64,000 bases of DNA from Bacillota bacterium (GCA_023409265.1 JAEYHZ010000010.1:1-64000); one strand, 5' to 3'; counted from the first letter of the stretch, positions 16,869 to 27,412 are shown. Notes: generated by a model from the letters alone, not told the origin. Numbers and translations: made by a program.

Positions 16869-19391
16869 GTGCCAACAGTATCTACAACCTTAAAAATGTT
16901 TGATGTAGTGTCAGGTCCAATGAAAAATGTAATACAAAGTATGAACCTGATGGTTTCGGCTATGAGCCAGATGCAGAATGCAGCCAATCAGAATACTAAT
17001 ATTGACAAAACACTGACTGCAGCTAAGGACAGCTTGGTTAATGCGGAAACGGATCTTGCAAAAGCTATCGAACAGGCGGCAACTGCCCAGGATAATTTAA
17101 ACAAAAAAATTGTTCAACAACCGGAAGTTAAAATTCCACAAGCAGAGGTACCTAAATGGGAAAGTGCTCAGAAAATAGAAGTGTTCAAAAGTTCAGGGCT
17201 TGATAGGCTCAAATCCGAAATGCTTGATACTCACAACATGATATCAAAATTGCAGTCTGAACAGGCAGGCATATCTATTCGTGCAGGATCAATGAAGGTA
17301 TTGCCCCCTGAAGCTCGTCAGGATGTTGAAAATGTGTATCAGAGGATAAGAGCCGTCTACAATGAGATGGAGAATATGGCAAAGCAAAAGAATGTTCTCA
17401 AGGGTAAACTGGATCCGGCAGATACAACCCGAATGAACGCAGCTTATGAATCTTTACGTCAGCAGCTAAATACGGCAATGGGTGCTCAAAAAAGCCTGAA
17501 CGCTGCTATGCGCCAAGGTGATTTATCTAAAATAAATACAGCATATAAGCAGTTGGTCGGCAGTGTAGATGGGGTTGAAACTCATATAAGAGATAATTTG
17601 AAGGCCCAGCGAGAGTTTAATAACAGCTTAAAGGAAGGCGGCAGCTCAGCAAATAATCTTTGGCAAAAAATCAAAGGAATTGGTGCCGCATATTTGCTTA
17701 CGCAAGGAGCTCGTAAAGGAGCGGAAGCTACTGACAACTACATATCAACTCAAGCTCGCTTGAACAATATGAATTACGGAGGGCAGTCTACTGAACAGCT
17801 TCAGAGCAATATATTTGCAGCAGCTAATAGAGCGCGTGGCGATTATGAAACCATGGCCAGTAGCGTAAGTAAAATGGGGTTGCTTGCCCGGGATGCATTC
17901 TCAGGTAATGATGAGCTGATTGCTTTTACAGAATTAATGCAAAAATCTTTTAAAGTGTCAGGATCAAGTACTCAGGAACAACAAGCAGGCATGTATCAGC
18001 TTACTCAGGCAATGGCATCCGGAAAGCTTCAAGGTGATGAATTCAGAAGTATAATGGAAAACGCACCGATGCTAGCCGATGCAATCGCCAAGTTTACAGG
18101 TAAGTCCAAGGGTGAGCTGAAGAAAATGTCGGCAGAAGGAACTATCACTGCAGATGTAATCAAAAATGCCATGTTTAAAGCAGCAACAGACATAAATTCT
18201 AAGTTTGAAAAAATGCCTATGACATTTGCTGATGTAGCAACAAGCCTAAAAAACAAGGCTTTGCAGTCCTTTGCACCTGTGATGGAAAAGATAAATAAGG
18301 CTTTAAACTCCCCTGCAGGACAGGCTTTTGTAAATAACATTTCAAATGCGATTTCATTTGCTGCAATTATTGCAGATGGATTACTTGATACAATAATGTG
18401 GATTGGTAATGCGGTTCAGCAGAACTGGGGGATAATAGAGCCTGTTTTAATAGCTGTGGGTTTAATGCTGGCAGTGTGGGCGTTCCAGCAGATTCCTATG
18501 CTTATTGGTAAGCTGTGGCTCATGGTAGCGCCAATTTTAGCACAAGCGGGAGCTTGGCTGCTGGCCAATTGGCCTATTCTACTAATTGTTCTTGCAATTG
18601 GGTTATTACTATATGCAATGCTAAAATGTGGTGATACAGTAGTAAAAGTTGTTGGAGTAATAGGAGGTATTTTTGGCGTATTATTTGCATACCTGTTTAA
18701 TAAATTTGCTTTCTTCGCTAACGTCGTATTGTCTGTAGCTGAATTCTTTATTAATGTATGGAAGGATCCTGTTTATGCCGTAAAAAAACTATTTTATGAT
18801 TTAGTGATAAATTCACTAAAGTACTTGCAAAATCTTGCAAAAGGCATAGAAAACATTATAAATAAAATCCCCGGGTTAAAAGTTAATATTACAGGGGGTA
18901 TGGATAACCTACTGAATACCTTGGAGGAAGCCAGAGACAACCTCAAAAGTGAAAAAGACGTCGTAACACTTATGCGGTTTAATCAAATGGACTATGGTGA
19001 TGCCTTTAATAAGGGGCAGGAGTTTGGTACCGCTGCAGGTCAATTTGCGGTTGATGGGGTTCAAAATGCATTTGGATCTCTTAAAAATGCTGTGGGTAAT
19101 TTAACGGCAATGGGTAAATCCGGACCGACAACTATTCCTAATGTTGGAAAGGTCGGGGAGGTAGGAAAGGTCAAAGGTACAGTAGATGTTTCGAGTGAAG
19201 ATCTTAAAACCATGCGGGAGCTTGCCGAGATGAAAAACATTCAGAACTTTGTTAAACTGACTCCTACGGTTAAAGTCCAGACTGGGGATATCAAAAACGG
19301 ATACGATGTAGACACTATAATAAGCAGAATAACAAATGAACTTGAAACGGCCATTGCCTCGTCAGCTGAGGGGGTGTACTCCACAACATGA
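16869..19391 (+). CDS. Tail tape measure protein
   Basis: The 840-residue protein is the tail length ruler. Residues 1-250 are helical coiled coil. Residues about 270-470 are the conserved tape-measure domain (GARKGAEATDNYISTQ..., then SGKLQGDEFRSIMENAPMLA). A run of hydrophobic segments fills about 495-620 and is thought to enter the target membrane. GTG 16869 follows GGAGGTGAAGTC. The stop overlaps the LysM gene. It is about 136 residues longer than the tailocin tape measure at 38564. Confidence 0.9.
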   Translation: MPTVSTTLKMFDVVSGPMKNVIQSMNLMVSAMSQMQNAANQNTNIDKTLTAAKDSLVNAETDLAKAIEQAATAQDNLNKKIVQQPEVKIPQAEVPKWESAQKIEVFKSSGLDRLKSEMLDTHNMISKLQSEQAGISIRAGSMKVLPPEARQDVENVYQRIRAVYNEMENMAKQKNVLKGKLDPADTTRMNAAYESLRQQLNTAMGAQKSLNAAMRQGDLSKINTAYKQLVGSVDGVETHIRDNLKAQREFNNSLKEGGSSANNLWQKIKGIGAAYLLTQGARKGAEATDNYISTQARLNNMNYGGQSTEQLQSNIFAAANRARGDYETMASSVSKMGLLARDAFSGNDELIAFTELMQKSFKVSGSSTQEQQAGMYQLTQAMASGKLQGDEFRSIMENAPMLADAIAKFTGKSKGELKKMSAEGTITADVIKNAMFKAATDINSKFEKMPMTFADVATSLKNKALQSFAPVMEKINKALNSPAGQAFVNNISNAISFAAIIADGLLDTIMWIGNAVQQNWGIIEPVLIAVGLMLAVWAFQQIPMLIGKLWLMVAPILAQAGAWLLANWPILLIVLAIGLLLYAMLKCGDTVVKVVGVIGGIFGVLFAYLFNKFAFFANVVLSVAEFFINVWKDPVYAVKKLFYDLVINSLKYLQNLAKGIENIINKIPGLKVNITGGMDNLLNTLEEARDNLKSEKDVVTLMRFNQMDYGDAFNKGQEFGTAAGQFAVDGVQNAFGSLKNAVGNLTAMGKSGPTTIPNVGKVGEVGKVKGTVDVSSEDLKTMRELAEMKNIQNFVKLTPTVKVQTGDIKNGYDVDTIISRITNELETAIASSAEGVYSTT

Positions 19392-20092
19392 GCTATAGTA
19401 TCTGGTTAAGCTATAACAATCAGCAGGAAGGGTTTCAGATACCGGTCAATCCAAGCAGTATTGAAATGGGAGATGGGATAAGCAGTGCCACGTATAATGT
19501 TGCAGGACTTGGCGAAATTAATGTTATAAAAGATCCCAAACTAACTGAATATAGCTTCAGCAGTATTTTTCCTGCACAACCATACCCATTTGTCAATGCG
19601 GACATATTACTGGGTAGCATGACAGTAAATGGAGTTAAAACAAACGGATATGTTTATTACATTACAAAGTGGATGGCAACTAAACGGCCGATCCGCTTTG
19701 TTTTTACCGGAGACAGCTTCGATATAAACGTTGGAGCAAGCATTGAAAACTTCGATTGGAAGGAAGTAGCTGGTTCAGGGGGCGATATTGAGTATACTCT
19801 AAAGCTAAAAAAGTATGTATTTTATGCTGCAAAGAAGGTTATCTACACTAAAGATGCTAAGTCTGAAGCAGTAAATAAAATAGTCAAGCAAGAGAGGCAT
19901 AATGATAAGCAGCCACCTAAATCTCATGCATTGATTGCCGGTGAAACCCTTTGGCTGGTGGCAAAAAAATATCTGGGCAACGCAAATCTATGGCCAGAAA
20001 TCCAGTCACTAAACAAGATACCAAATGGTAAGCTTAAGAGTTTAAAGGTTGGTATGGTATTGAAACTTCCGGAGGTGAAAGGTAATGCTTGA
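19388..20092 (+). CDS. xkdP: LysM-bearing baseplate/tail protein (XkdP-like)
   Basis: The 234-residue protein has an N-terminal tail domain (GFQIPVNPSSIEMGDG, LTEYSFSSIFPAQPYP) and a C-terminal LysM fold (residues about 178-230, GETLWLVAKKYLGNANLW). It joins the tape measure to the baseplate hub, and LysM may touch peptidoglycan. It starts four bases inside the tape measure gene and overlaps the next gene by eight bases. Confidence 0.88.
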   Translation: MSYSIWLSYNNQQEGFQIPVNPSSIEMGDGISSATYNVAGLGEINVIKDPKLTEYSFSSIFPAQPYPFVNADILLGSMTVNGVKTNGYVYYITKWMATKRPIRFVFTGDSFDINVGASIENFDWKEVAGSGGDIEYTLKLKKYVFYAAKKVIYTKDAKSEAVNKIVKQERHNDKQPPKSHALIAGETLWLVAKKYLGNANLWPEIQSLNKIPNGKLKSLKVGMVLKLPEVKGNA

Positions 20093-21053
20093 AGTATTGC
20101 TGGATAACAAGAATGGCAATCTATGGGATATATCAGATATAGTATATAGCGTATCATGGAAAACAAGCCGTATGGGTAGCCCTGGAAAACTGGAATTATC
20201 GCTTATTAAGCGAGGAATATATCAGGATAAAGGTTTTAAATACAACAACGGTGATATTGTCAGAGTAACAAAGGACGGCTCTAATGTCTTTTATGGGTAC
20301 ATCTTTTCAATTGATGAAGGAAAGAACGAGGAAGTTAAAATTACGTGTTACGATCAAATCCGTTATTTGCTCTCTAATGCAACCTATGTGTTCAAGAACA
20401 CAACTGCGGCAGATGTGGTCCGTAAGATTGCGAACGATTTTAAGCTTAAACTTGGGCGAATTGATGATACGGGATATAAGATACCCTCCATAATTGAGGA
20501 TAATAAAAAGCTTTTGGATATAATATGCAAGGCTCTGGATTATACTCTAGTAAATACCGGGAAAAATTATTTTCTTTATGACGATTTTGGTGTATTGGCC
20601 ATAAGAAAATCGGATGATATGCTTTTGGATTTTATAGTTGGTGACGAAAGCCTTATGTATGACTATAGCAGCAAAAGATCCATAGATGATGACACATATA
20701 ACAGAGTAAAACTGTATAAAGATAACAAGAAAACCGGAAAAAGAGAAATATTTCAAGCACAGGACAGTGCTAATATGGCTAAATGGGGTATACTGCAGCT
20801 TTATCAGTCGGTGGACGAGAATATGAATTCGGCACAGATAAATGCGCTTTTAAATACCCTGATGGCAATAAAAAACAGAGAGACAAAGTCAATGAAAATA
20901 GATGCCATAGGTAATATAAGAGTAAGGGCCGGCTGTTATGTTCCAGTTATTATTGATGAATACAAAATAAACCAGCCGTTTATTGTTGAAGAATGTGCGC
21001 ATAAGTTTGATGGTGTGGACCATACCATGAGTCTGGAATTGAAGGTGATATAA
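20085..21053 (+). CDS. xkdQ: Baseplate hub protein (XkdQ-like)
   Basis: The 322-residue product matches XkdQ: VYSVSWKTSRMGSPGKLEL, GDIVRVTKDGSNVFYGYIF and a C-terminal FIVEECAHKFDGVDHTMSLE. XkdQ proteins correspond to T4 gp27-type hubs that hold the spike below the tube. It overlaps genes on both sides, consistent with one polycistronic transcript. Confidence 0.88.
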   Translation: MLEVLLDNKNGNLWDISDIVYSVSWKTSRMGSPGKLELSLIKRGIYQDKGFKYNNGDIVRVTKDGSNVFYGYIFSIDEGKNEEVKITCYDQIRYLLSNATYVFKNTTAADVVRKIANDFKLKLGRIDDTGYKIPSIIEDNKKLLDIICKALDYTLVNTGKNYFLYDDFGVLAIRKSDDMLLDFIVGDESLMYDYSSKRSIDDDTYNRVKLYKDNKKTGKREIFQAQDSANMAKWGILQLYQSVDENMNSAQINALLNTLMAIKNRETKSMKIDAIGNIRVRAGCYVPVIIDEYKINQPFIVEECAHKFDGVDHTMSLELKVI

Positions 21054-21409
21054 TGTCGCAGTTGTTAAATGCTATAAAAAAAGCAGGTATTGAAGGTGTT
21101 GGGGCAGGCAATCCGGTGAATATATTGACCGGCGAAGTTAAGTCGGTTAATCCTATAGCAGTTTTGGTAGATCAGCGTTTCATCCTGGACGCTGATTTTT
21201 TAGTTATTCCGGAAAGCCTGACAAGATATGAAATTGATTTGAAGCATTTTCATACTTACCCAGCTGACACAAACTCGGAAAAAACTGAAACAGCCATAAA
21301 TGATAAGATAGTCATCCGACATGGGCTAGCTGTTGGTAATAAGGTTTTGCTGATCAGGGTACAGGGAGGACAAAAGTACGTGATATCGGATAAGGTGGTG
21401 GAAATATGA
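21053..21409 (+). CDS. xkdR: XkdR-like baseplate protein (DUF2577)
   Basis: The 118-residue protein shows GNPVNILTGEVKSVNPIAV early and ends GNKVLLIRVQGGQKYVISDKV, the DUF2577 pattern. This OB-fold protein lies between hub and gp25-like genes in PBSX and probably forms part of the spike/baseplate centre. Start and stop overlap neighbours. Confidence 0.87.
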   Translation: MSQLLNAIKKAGIEGVGAGNPVNILTGEVKSVNPIAVLVDQRFILDADFLVIPESLTRYEIDLKHFHTYPADTNSEKTETAINDKIVIRHGLAVGNKVLLIRVQGGQKYVISDKVVEI

Positions 21410-21801
21410 TACCTACTGGAGGAGTATCAAACATTTCACTAAGGAGCATAATACAACCGTCCCGGACATGGAAAATAGACTTTGGAAAAGGCAAAGTAAT
21501 GGGATATGTCTCAGAATTGGAAGCAGTCAAACAAGCTGTTTGTTTGATCCTTCAAAGTGAGCGCTATGAGTATCCCATTTTCAGCTTTAATTATGGGACC
21601 GAATTGGCAAATGTAATCGGAAAGGATCAAGCTCTAATCAGGTCTGAATTAAATAGGAGAATAAATGAAGCTTTGACTCAGGATGACAGAATAGAAAGAA
21701 TAGAAAACTTTAGTGCAGAAATTCGCGGCGACAGCTTATCCATTACTTTTACCGTGGTTTCAAAGTATGGATCTTTCATAACAACACAGGAGGTGCCATA
21801 A
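21406..21801 (+). CDS. xkdS: XkdS-like baseplate wedge protein (DUF2634, gp25-like)
   Basis: The 131-residue product has the DUF2634 pattern SRTWKIDFGKGKVMGYVSEL and FSFNYGTELANVIGKDQ. It matches T4 gp25-type wedge proteins that nucleate sheath polymerisation. The gene is coupled to xkdR and xkdT by short overlaps. Confidence 0.87.
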   Translation: MIPTGGVSNISLRSIIQPSRTWKIDFGKGKVMGYVSELEAVKQAVCLILQSERYEYPIFSFNYGTELANVIGKDQALIRSELNRRINEALTQDDRIERIENFSAEIRGDSLSITFTVVSKYGSFITTQEVP

Positions 21802-22856
21802 TGTACGAAACATTAACTTATGAATATATTTTAGATCGGATGCTTAGCAATGTTCCAGACAACATAGACAAGCGGGAAGGGTCGGTTATATATACAGCAC
21901 TTGCTCCTGCTGCTGCAGAGCTTGTGCAGATGTATATTGAGCTCGATGCAGTTCTTAATGAATCTTTCGCTGACACACAGTCAAGAGAGTACCTGATAAA
22001 AAGGTGCTCAGAGAGGGGGATTTACCCTGATGAGGCAACTAAAGCAATATTGAAGGGAGTGTTTAATGCTGATGTTCCTGTTGGATCCAGGTTCTCGCTT
22101 GATAGTTTTAACTATACGGTGGTAGAAAAAATTTCTGCCTGTGTATTCAAACTTGAATGTGAAACGGTCGGGTCAGAAGGGAATCAGCATCTAGGGAGTT
22201 TAATTCCTATTGATTATATAAATGGACTCTCTTCGGCAGAACTCACTGAGGTACTAATTCCTGGTGAAGATGAAGAAGATACTGAGGAACTGAGACATAG
22301 GTATTTTAATAGCCTTGATACTCAGTCTTTTGGTGGAAATGTCTCAGATTATAAAGAAAAGACAAACAGTATCAATGGTGTTGGAGGGGTTAAAGTTTAC
22401 CCGGTTTGGAATGGTGAGGGCACAGTAAAGCTTATCATATTAGATTCAACCTACAAAACTCCCAGTCTGACACTTATTGATGCAGTTCAAACTGCCATAG
22501 ATCCTATCCAAAATCAGGGAAAGGGGACAGGAATAGCACCTATTGGACATTTTGTGACTGTGCAGGGAGTAGCCGTAGCAACTATAAATATAGCGACAAA
22601 CATAATATATCAAGCTGGTTGGTCATGGCCAGATATAGAGCCGTACGTGAATAATGCTATTGATGAGTATTTCGTGGAATTGTGCAAGAGCTGGGCCGAA
22701 AGTGAAAACCTTATCGTCAGGATAAGCCAGATTGAGACCAGGCTTTTAAACGTAGCCGGCGTGGTGGATATAGCAGACACCACGATTAACGGAGTTGCTC
22801 AAAACTTTGCACTTGATCCGGATAGCATACCAATAAGGGGTGAGATAATTGGATAG
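21801..22856 (+). CDS. xkdT: Baseplate J-like protein (XkdT-like)
   Basis: The 351-residue product is a Baseplate_J family protein: ILDRMLSNVPDNIDKREGS at the start, DTQSREYLIKRCSERGI, the core LIPGEDEEDTEELRHRYF with FGGNVSDYKE, and NLIVRISQIETRLLNVAGV near the end. It forms the baseplate wedges that trigger contraction. The tailocin copy at 43024 is the same length with high similarity. Confidence 0.92.
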   Translation: MYETLTYEYILDRMLSNVPDNIDKREGSVIYTALAPAAAELVQMYIELDAVLNESFADTQSREYLIKRCSERGIYPDEATKAILKGVFNADVPVGSRFSLDSFNYTVVEKISACVFKLECETVGSEGNQHLGSLIPIDYINGLSSAELTEVLIPGEDEEDTEELRHRYFNSLDTQSFGGNVSDYKEKTNSINGVGGVKVYPVWNGEGTVKLIILDSTYKTPSLTLIDAVQTAIDPIQNQGKGTGIAPIGHFVTVQGVAVATINIATNIIYQAGWSWPDIEPYVNNAIDEYFVELCKSWAESENLIVRISQIETRLLNVAGVVDIADTTINGVAQNFALDPDSIPIRGEIIG

Positions 22857-23385
22857 AAACCTGATTGACTATATCCCAATGGTGCTGAGGGATATTTTAG
22901 AATTTAAAGAAATAATGAATACCGATCAAAAAGAACTCGCCGATTTATGGGACGCGGTTGAAAATGCCCTGAATGATCAATTTGTTAATGATGCTACAAA
23001 CTATGGCGTAACCAGGTGGGAAAAAATATTAAAAATAATCCCAAGGGCTACTGAAAGTCTGGATGCCAGAAAATTCAGAATACTGGCCCGATTGAATGAG
23101 CAACTTCCATTTACACTTACAACATTGAAACAGCAACTCGAATCACTATGTGGTCCTGATGGATATGTTATAGAACTTCAGAAATACACTTTAATTGTCA
23201 AGGTTGCTCTGATTGCTAAGTCAAATTTTGATGATGTCAATAAACTTTTAAAAAGGGTGGCTCCGGCAAATTTAGTAATAGATTTGACCCTTAAATACAA
23301 CCAACACAGGACAATAAAAAAATTTATTAATTCCCACCTGAAGCAATACAGTCAAAGAGAACTAAGAAATGAGGTGCTTACATAA
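22849..23385 (+). CDS. YmfQ/XkdU-like tail protein (DUF2313)
   Basis: The 178-residue protein has the DUF2313 pattern: an N-terminal DYIPMVLRDILEFKEI, TRWEKILKI, then LDARKFRILARLNEQLPFT. It links baseplate wedges to fibres. The start is TTG 22849 inside the xkdT end (GGGGTGAGATAA upstream). The tailocin homologue at 44072 also uses TTG. Confidence 0.86.
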   Translation: MDRNLIDYIPMVLRDILEFKEIMNTDQKELADLWDAVENALNDQFVNDATNYGVTRWEKILKIIPRATESLDARKFRILARLNEQLPFTLTTLKQQLESLCGPDGYVIELQKYTLIVKVALIAKSNFDDVNKLLKRVAPANLVIDLTLKYNQHRTIKKFINSHLKQYSQRELRNEVLT

Positions 23386-26324
23386 TGGCTACAAACACAA
23401 CAAATTATAATTTAATAAAGCCAGGTCAGGATGATTTCTACGACATTGATGATTTTAACCAAAATGCTGATATTATCGATGCGGTACTTAAAAATGTCAG
23501 TAATATGGCCAATTCTTCATTACCAGAAGCATCGTACACTGCAGCAGATGTGTTGGATAAAATCAAAACAATCGATGGCAGCGGCAGCGGCTTAGATGCT
23601 GATCTACTTGATGGAAAAGAAGCTTCTGCTTTTGCCACTGCGGCTCAAGGATTGAAGGCTGATGAACTGGATACTTTAGTTAACAACGGCGCGGTTCTAT
23701 CCCCAACCCTAAACTGGGGCATGAACAGCAAAATACAGATACCCGAAATATCAACACCGATTACACTTGATTTTGAAGGGTTTTCCATCACAAATTTACT
23801 GGGTAGTGATGGTAATTGTGAGGATGTAAGCAAGTGGACAGCAAATCAGGCAACAGCGTCATTAGATTCAACGAGTAAAGTATTTGGTAACAATGGAATG
23901 AAAATTACATTAACAGCGAGTAATGGTTCATTATATAAAATCTTAAATACAATTACAGCTTTAGATACATCAAAATATTATTTATTTTCTGCATATGTAA
24001 AAAACGGTACTGCTGCAGCAATAAATATAACAAAAGATAATACAGGTGGCGGAGTTGCATTGGTTTCAAGTTCTATTACAGATAATACAAAATTTAGTAG
24101 AGTAGGACTTATAATTCAACCATCTGATCTAAATTCTGGAAATCTTTTTTCTATAAGATTGAGTGGAATATCGGGTCAAACAGCATATGTAGATGGTGTA
24201 ATGCTTAGTGAAATCACAGCTGTGGATTACACAGTGGGTCTGACTGCATGTATGACTAAATACCCTTATGTTGATGGGCACGCTTGCCTCATGAATCCAA
24301 TGTTTGAAAATCGTCGGCATAACCGTGTTGATAACGGTAATTGCGAAAAAGGTATAAGTAATTGGAGACCGTATACTGCCAATACTACATTAAGTGTAGT
24401 TAATGGTAAGTTCAGAGTCACAGGTACTAGTGGTGCAGGTACTATGTATCAGGTTGTTGATGTTAAACCCAATACGGATTACTTTATAACAGGAAACGGA
24501 ACTGACGGAACTGGAGGGGCGAGTTTATTTGTAGATGATGGTGACCTTATAGTAGCTTTATCTCCATCAGGACGATCTTTTAACTCAGGAAGCTATTCTA
24601 AAGTGGCAATATGTATGCAAGTAAAGACAATGGGATATGCTGACTTTGATTCCATAATGCTTGTCGAAGGTACAATTGCCCCAACAGAATACAAGTCATG
24701 TGATCTACAAAGGTTTGTCGTTGAGGGTAGATTCGAAAAGGGTGATAAAGTTCATATTGAGAACAAACAGGTCTCAGGACTCCGTGGGAGTAAGTATAAA
24801 GCACTTTATGGTAAGGACTACGATTGGCAGTTTGGTGGAGATTTTACTACTTGTAAGTGTATAAGGATTCCGGCTATTGCATTTTCAGATGCTTATGTGG
24901 CAGGTCCAATAGGTAATACACTTGTAAAGTCTGATGGGTCTTTGGTAAATGAAGGTCCTGTTTCAAGTGGAATTGCAAATAATTTTAATCTGACTACTGC
25001 GGGTGGAGGACTTTCAATAAATGTACCTGATGTCGACACAGGTTGGACAGAATCCATAAATCCAAATAATGATGAAGTTAAAGCCTTTATGAACGGTTGG
25101 AAAGCAGTCTATACTAATGGAACAAGATACTTAGGATTTATAAGTAAGGTCGATAAGTCATTCCCGTATGTCACTACAACAGCAAGTGGTACAAATAATG
25201 CACTCCAGCAGGTAATAAATGTTGTGGATGGCTCCAGGTTCTCTGCTGGGGATTTTATACAGGTATTTGATGATGGCGGTGATTTTAGATTATATATTGT
25301 TCAGAGTGTATCCGGTAATGCCATCACACTGACAGTAAATATCGCCGCGGCTATAAGTACAAATAATCCTATTACTATATGTGATACCGCTACAAAGACA
25401 AATATGCTTAATTACTGTAAGGCTAATGTTGCGCCAGGCTATGAAGGATATAGACTTACTTACAAGTTGGCTAACCCAGAACCCATAAACGACATCAATT
25501 CACCTGTTCGTGGTGAAATTTGGGACTTAGTCAAGGGTGACAACTATATTACTGTAGATAGTGGTATTGTACTGGGTGAGGTTGCTAATCCTATTCCCGA
25601 TATAAATAACATTCAATATGCTATAAATGTTCGAAATGGTTTATCAATGTGGACTACAGGTAATGGTCAATTGAGGAATATGGCTGAACGTATAAATACT
25701 GTGTATAAAAATCAGAATTATGATCCTAAATGGTTGCATGGAATTAATCCTATTTCTTATTACGGCGGTAAAGACTGTATGTATATGCCCTCGGCAGACT
25801 TTGATGCATTTGCGATGTATACTGTTGACTACCAGGTACTTAAAACTTTGCATGCAATGGTCTTCGGTAGTCTATCATTATCATATAGACAGAGTATTGT
25901 AAATTCACTGAACGGACTTAGCAAAGCCTTGGAGCAGAAACAGGCTAAAGATAGTGCTTTAGATTATATTGTAGATTTAAGTGTGTATGAAGATTTGGGG
26001 GCTGTACAATCAAGCGGCGTATTCATAAACAATAATTCTAATTTTGTTTTTCTTGATGTAATAATACATTTTATTCCTAAAAAATGTATTCCACGTATAA
26101 CCGCCGATGTGATAACAATTGGACATTTTAATAGTTCCGGTGGTTACATTACTATCACTAATAGACCTGAATTACTATTTGCTGTTGGTGAAATTACAAC
26201 AACTCATGCCAGAATGAGTATCGCGTATACAGGAACGGACACCACTATAAGAAATAATCTAATAAACAATGGTGGGTACATTAGATTTACAGGAATTAAA
26301 GTAGATTGCAGAGGGAGGGTATAG
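23385..26324 (+). CDS. Prophage tail fibre / receptor-binding protein
   Basis: The 979-residue protein begins TTNYNLIKPGQDDFYDID, the shared fibre N-terminus that docks to the baseplate and that is also seen at 44621. Residues about 130-290 and 305-450 look like two jelly-roll carbohydrate-binding modules, with NCEDVSKWT and NCEKGISNWRPYT openings and YVDGVMLSE / DFDSIMLVEG ends. The remainder is long and beta-rich with no repeats I can name. The tip does not resemble the propeller of the tailocin fibre, so the two elements should recognise different receptors. Confidence 0.85.
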   Translation: MATNTTNYNLIKPGQDDFYDIDDFNQNADIIDAVLKNVSNMANSSLPEASYTAADVLDKIKTIDGSGSGLDADLLDGKEASAFATAAQGLKADELDTLVNNGAVLSPTLNWGMNSKIQIPEISTPITLDFEGFSITNLLGSDGNCEDVSKWTANQATASLDSTSKVFGNNGMKITLTASNGSLYKILNTITALDTSKYYLFSAYVKNGTAAAINITKDNTGGGVALVSSSITDNTKFSRVGLIIQPSDLNSGNLFSIRLSGISGQTAYVDGVMLSEITAVDYTVGLTACMTKYPYVDGHACLMNPMFENRRHNRVDNGNCEKGISNWRPYTANTTLSVVNGKFRVTGTSGAGTMYQVVDVKPNTDYFITGNGTDGTGGASLFVDDGDLIVALSPSGRSFNSGSYSKVAICMQVKTMGYADFDSIMLVEGTIAPTEYKSCDLQRFVVEGRFEKGDKVHIENKQVSGLRGSKYKALYGKDYDWQFGGDFTTCKCIRIPAIAFSDAYVAGPIGNTLVKSDGSLVNEGPVSSGIANNFNLTTAGGGLSINVPDVDTGWTESINPNNDEVKAFMNGWKAVYTNGTRYLGFISKVDKSFPYVTTTASGTNNALQQVINVVDGSRFSAGDFIQVFDDGGDFRLYIVQSVSGNAITLTVNIAAAISTNNPITICDTATKTNMLNYCKANVAPGYEGYRLTYKLANPEPINDINSPVRGEIWDLVKGDNYITVDSGIVLGEVANPIPDINNIQYAINVRNGLSMWTTGNGQLRNMAERINTVYKNQNYDPKWLHGINPISYYGGKDCMYMPSADFDAFAMYTVDYQVLKTLHAMVFGSLSLSYRQSIVNSLNGLSKALEQKQAKDSALDYIVDLSVYEDLGAVQSSGVFINNNSNFVFLDVIIHFIPKKCIPRITADVITIGHFNSSGGYITITNRPELLFAVGEITTTHARMSIAYTGTDTTIRNNLINNGGYIRFTGIKVDCRGRV

Positions 26325-26327
26325 ACA

Positions 26328-26939
26328 ATGTTAAGGTTACAAGACGGAAAAGTAATATATAACAATACTGAGGATTTAGGCAATGTCGAGAATATGAAAT
26401 TTATTGAGGGTGGGTTCAGTGTTAACCTTCCAGATGGTTCGATAACCTTTATTCCAGAAGAAGATTGTACTGTAAATGAACAAGAAGTGTTCCAGGCTTA
26501 TCATGAGTACTATAAGGATAGTGGAGGGATTAAACCCAAGCCAGTAGATATCGAGATATTAAGAGCAACAGTAATTGAGAACATGAACCAGGAATGCGCT
26601 AAACATATACTTTCTGGCTTTATGTCCAAGGCTTTTGATGGCGTGACCGAAAAGCATTACGATTGCGAACTTACTGACCAGTCACGTATTTCTGGATTAG
26701 TAAGTATTGCACAATTAAGAATAGCTGGGCTATCAACGGAAATACTTAAATGGAAAGCAACAGGCGAATTAGAGTGCTACGAATGGACTCCTGAACAGAT
26801 ACTGGATTTAGGCTTAGACCTTAAAAGGCATATCCAGGACGTTACAGATAGATTTTATGCGCTCAGAATATATGCCCTTGTTGCTGAAAGAACGATTGAA
26901 GAACTGGAGGCGATTACATGGGAATTAGAGGTACTATAA
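26328..26939 (+). CDS. Tail fibre-associated protein
   Basis: The 203-residue protein has a beta-type N-terminus (YNNTEDLGNVENMKFIEGGF) and a helical C-terminal half that resembles DUF4376-type fibre-associated proteins (HYDCELTDQSRISGLVSIA). Such genes sit directly after fibres and may assist fibre folding or extend the tip. The ribosome site GGGAGGGTATAGACA precedes ATG 26328. The C-terminal end overlaps the next gene. Confidence 0.7.
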   Translation: MLRLQDGKVIYNNTEDLGNVENMKFIEGGFSVNLPDGSITFIPEEDCTVNEQEVFQAYHEYYKDSGGIKPKPVDIEILRATVIENMNQECAKHILSGFMSKAFDGVTEKHYDCELTDQSRISGLVSIAQLRIAGLSTEILKWKATGELECYEWTPEQILDLGLDLKRHIQDVTDRFYALRIYALVAERTIEELEAITWELEVL

Positions 26940-27340
26940 AACATATATTATTGTTTGCTATCGGTGGCATAATTTATTACTGCATAGAGTTACTTTGGCG
27001 CGGACATTCAGCGTGGCAGATGATTGTGGTCGGTGGACTGTGTTTCGTAGGTATCGGTTTGATTAATGAGGTATATCCCTGGACTATGCCTTTATGGCTA
27101 CAAAGCATAATTGCCACAGGGATAGTTACCGCTGTAGAGTTTGTAAGCGGTCTGATTTTAAATGTTTGGCTGGGGTTAAAGATATGGGATTACAGTAATT
27201 TACCTTTTAACCTTTATGGACAAGTCTGCCTGTATTTTAGTCTGATGTGGCTGGCATTAAGTCCTGTAGCGATAATATTAGATGACTGGCTTAGATACTG
27301 TATGTTTGAGGAAGATAAGCCCAAATATAAGCTGATATAG
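26918..27340 (+). CDS. Polytopic membrane protein, CmpB-like
   Basis: The 140-residue protein has about four membrane segments (near residues 10-28, 36-52, 60-85 and 100-122). It resembles the 'putative ABC-transporter type IV' CmpB family often found in clostridia and their phages. Overlap with the fibre-associated gene places it in the late operon. It could act as an extra holin-like or exclusion protein, but nothing in the sequence decides this. Confidence 0.6.
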   Translation: MGIRGTIKHILLFAIGGIIYYCIELLWRGHSAWQMIVVGGLCFVGIGLINEVYPWTMPLWLQSIIATGIVTAVEFVSGLILNVWLGLKIWDYSNLPFNLYGQVCLYFSLMWLALSPVAIILDDWLRYCMFEEDKPKYKLI

Positions 27341-27378
27341 ACAGATAAGGCTAATAACACGACTGTTTTAAAATTCCA

Positions 27379-27408
27379 TTGAATACTGACACCATTCTGG
27401 CATATAAT
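27379..27408 (+). promoter_or_regulatory. SigA-type promoter for SOS gene
   Basis: TTGAAT (27379-27384), 18 bases, TATAAT (27403-27408). A LexA box follows immediately. Confidence 0.7.
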
Positions 27409-27412
27409 AAAA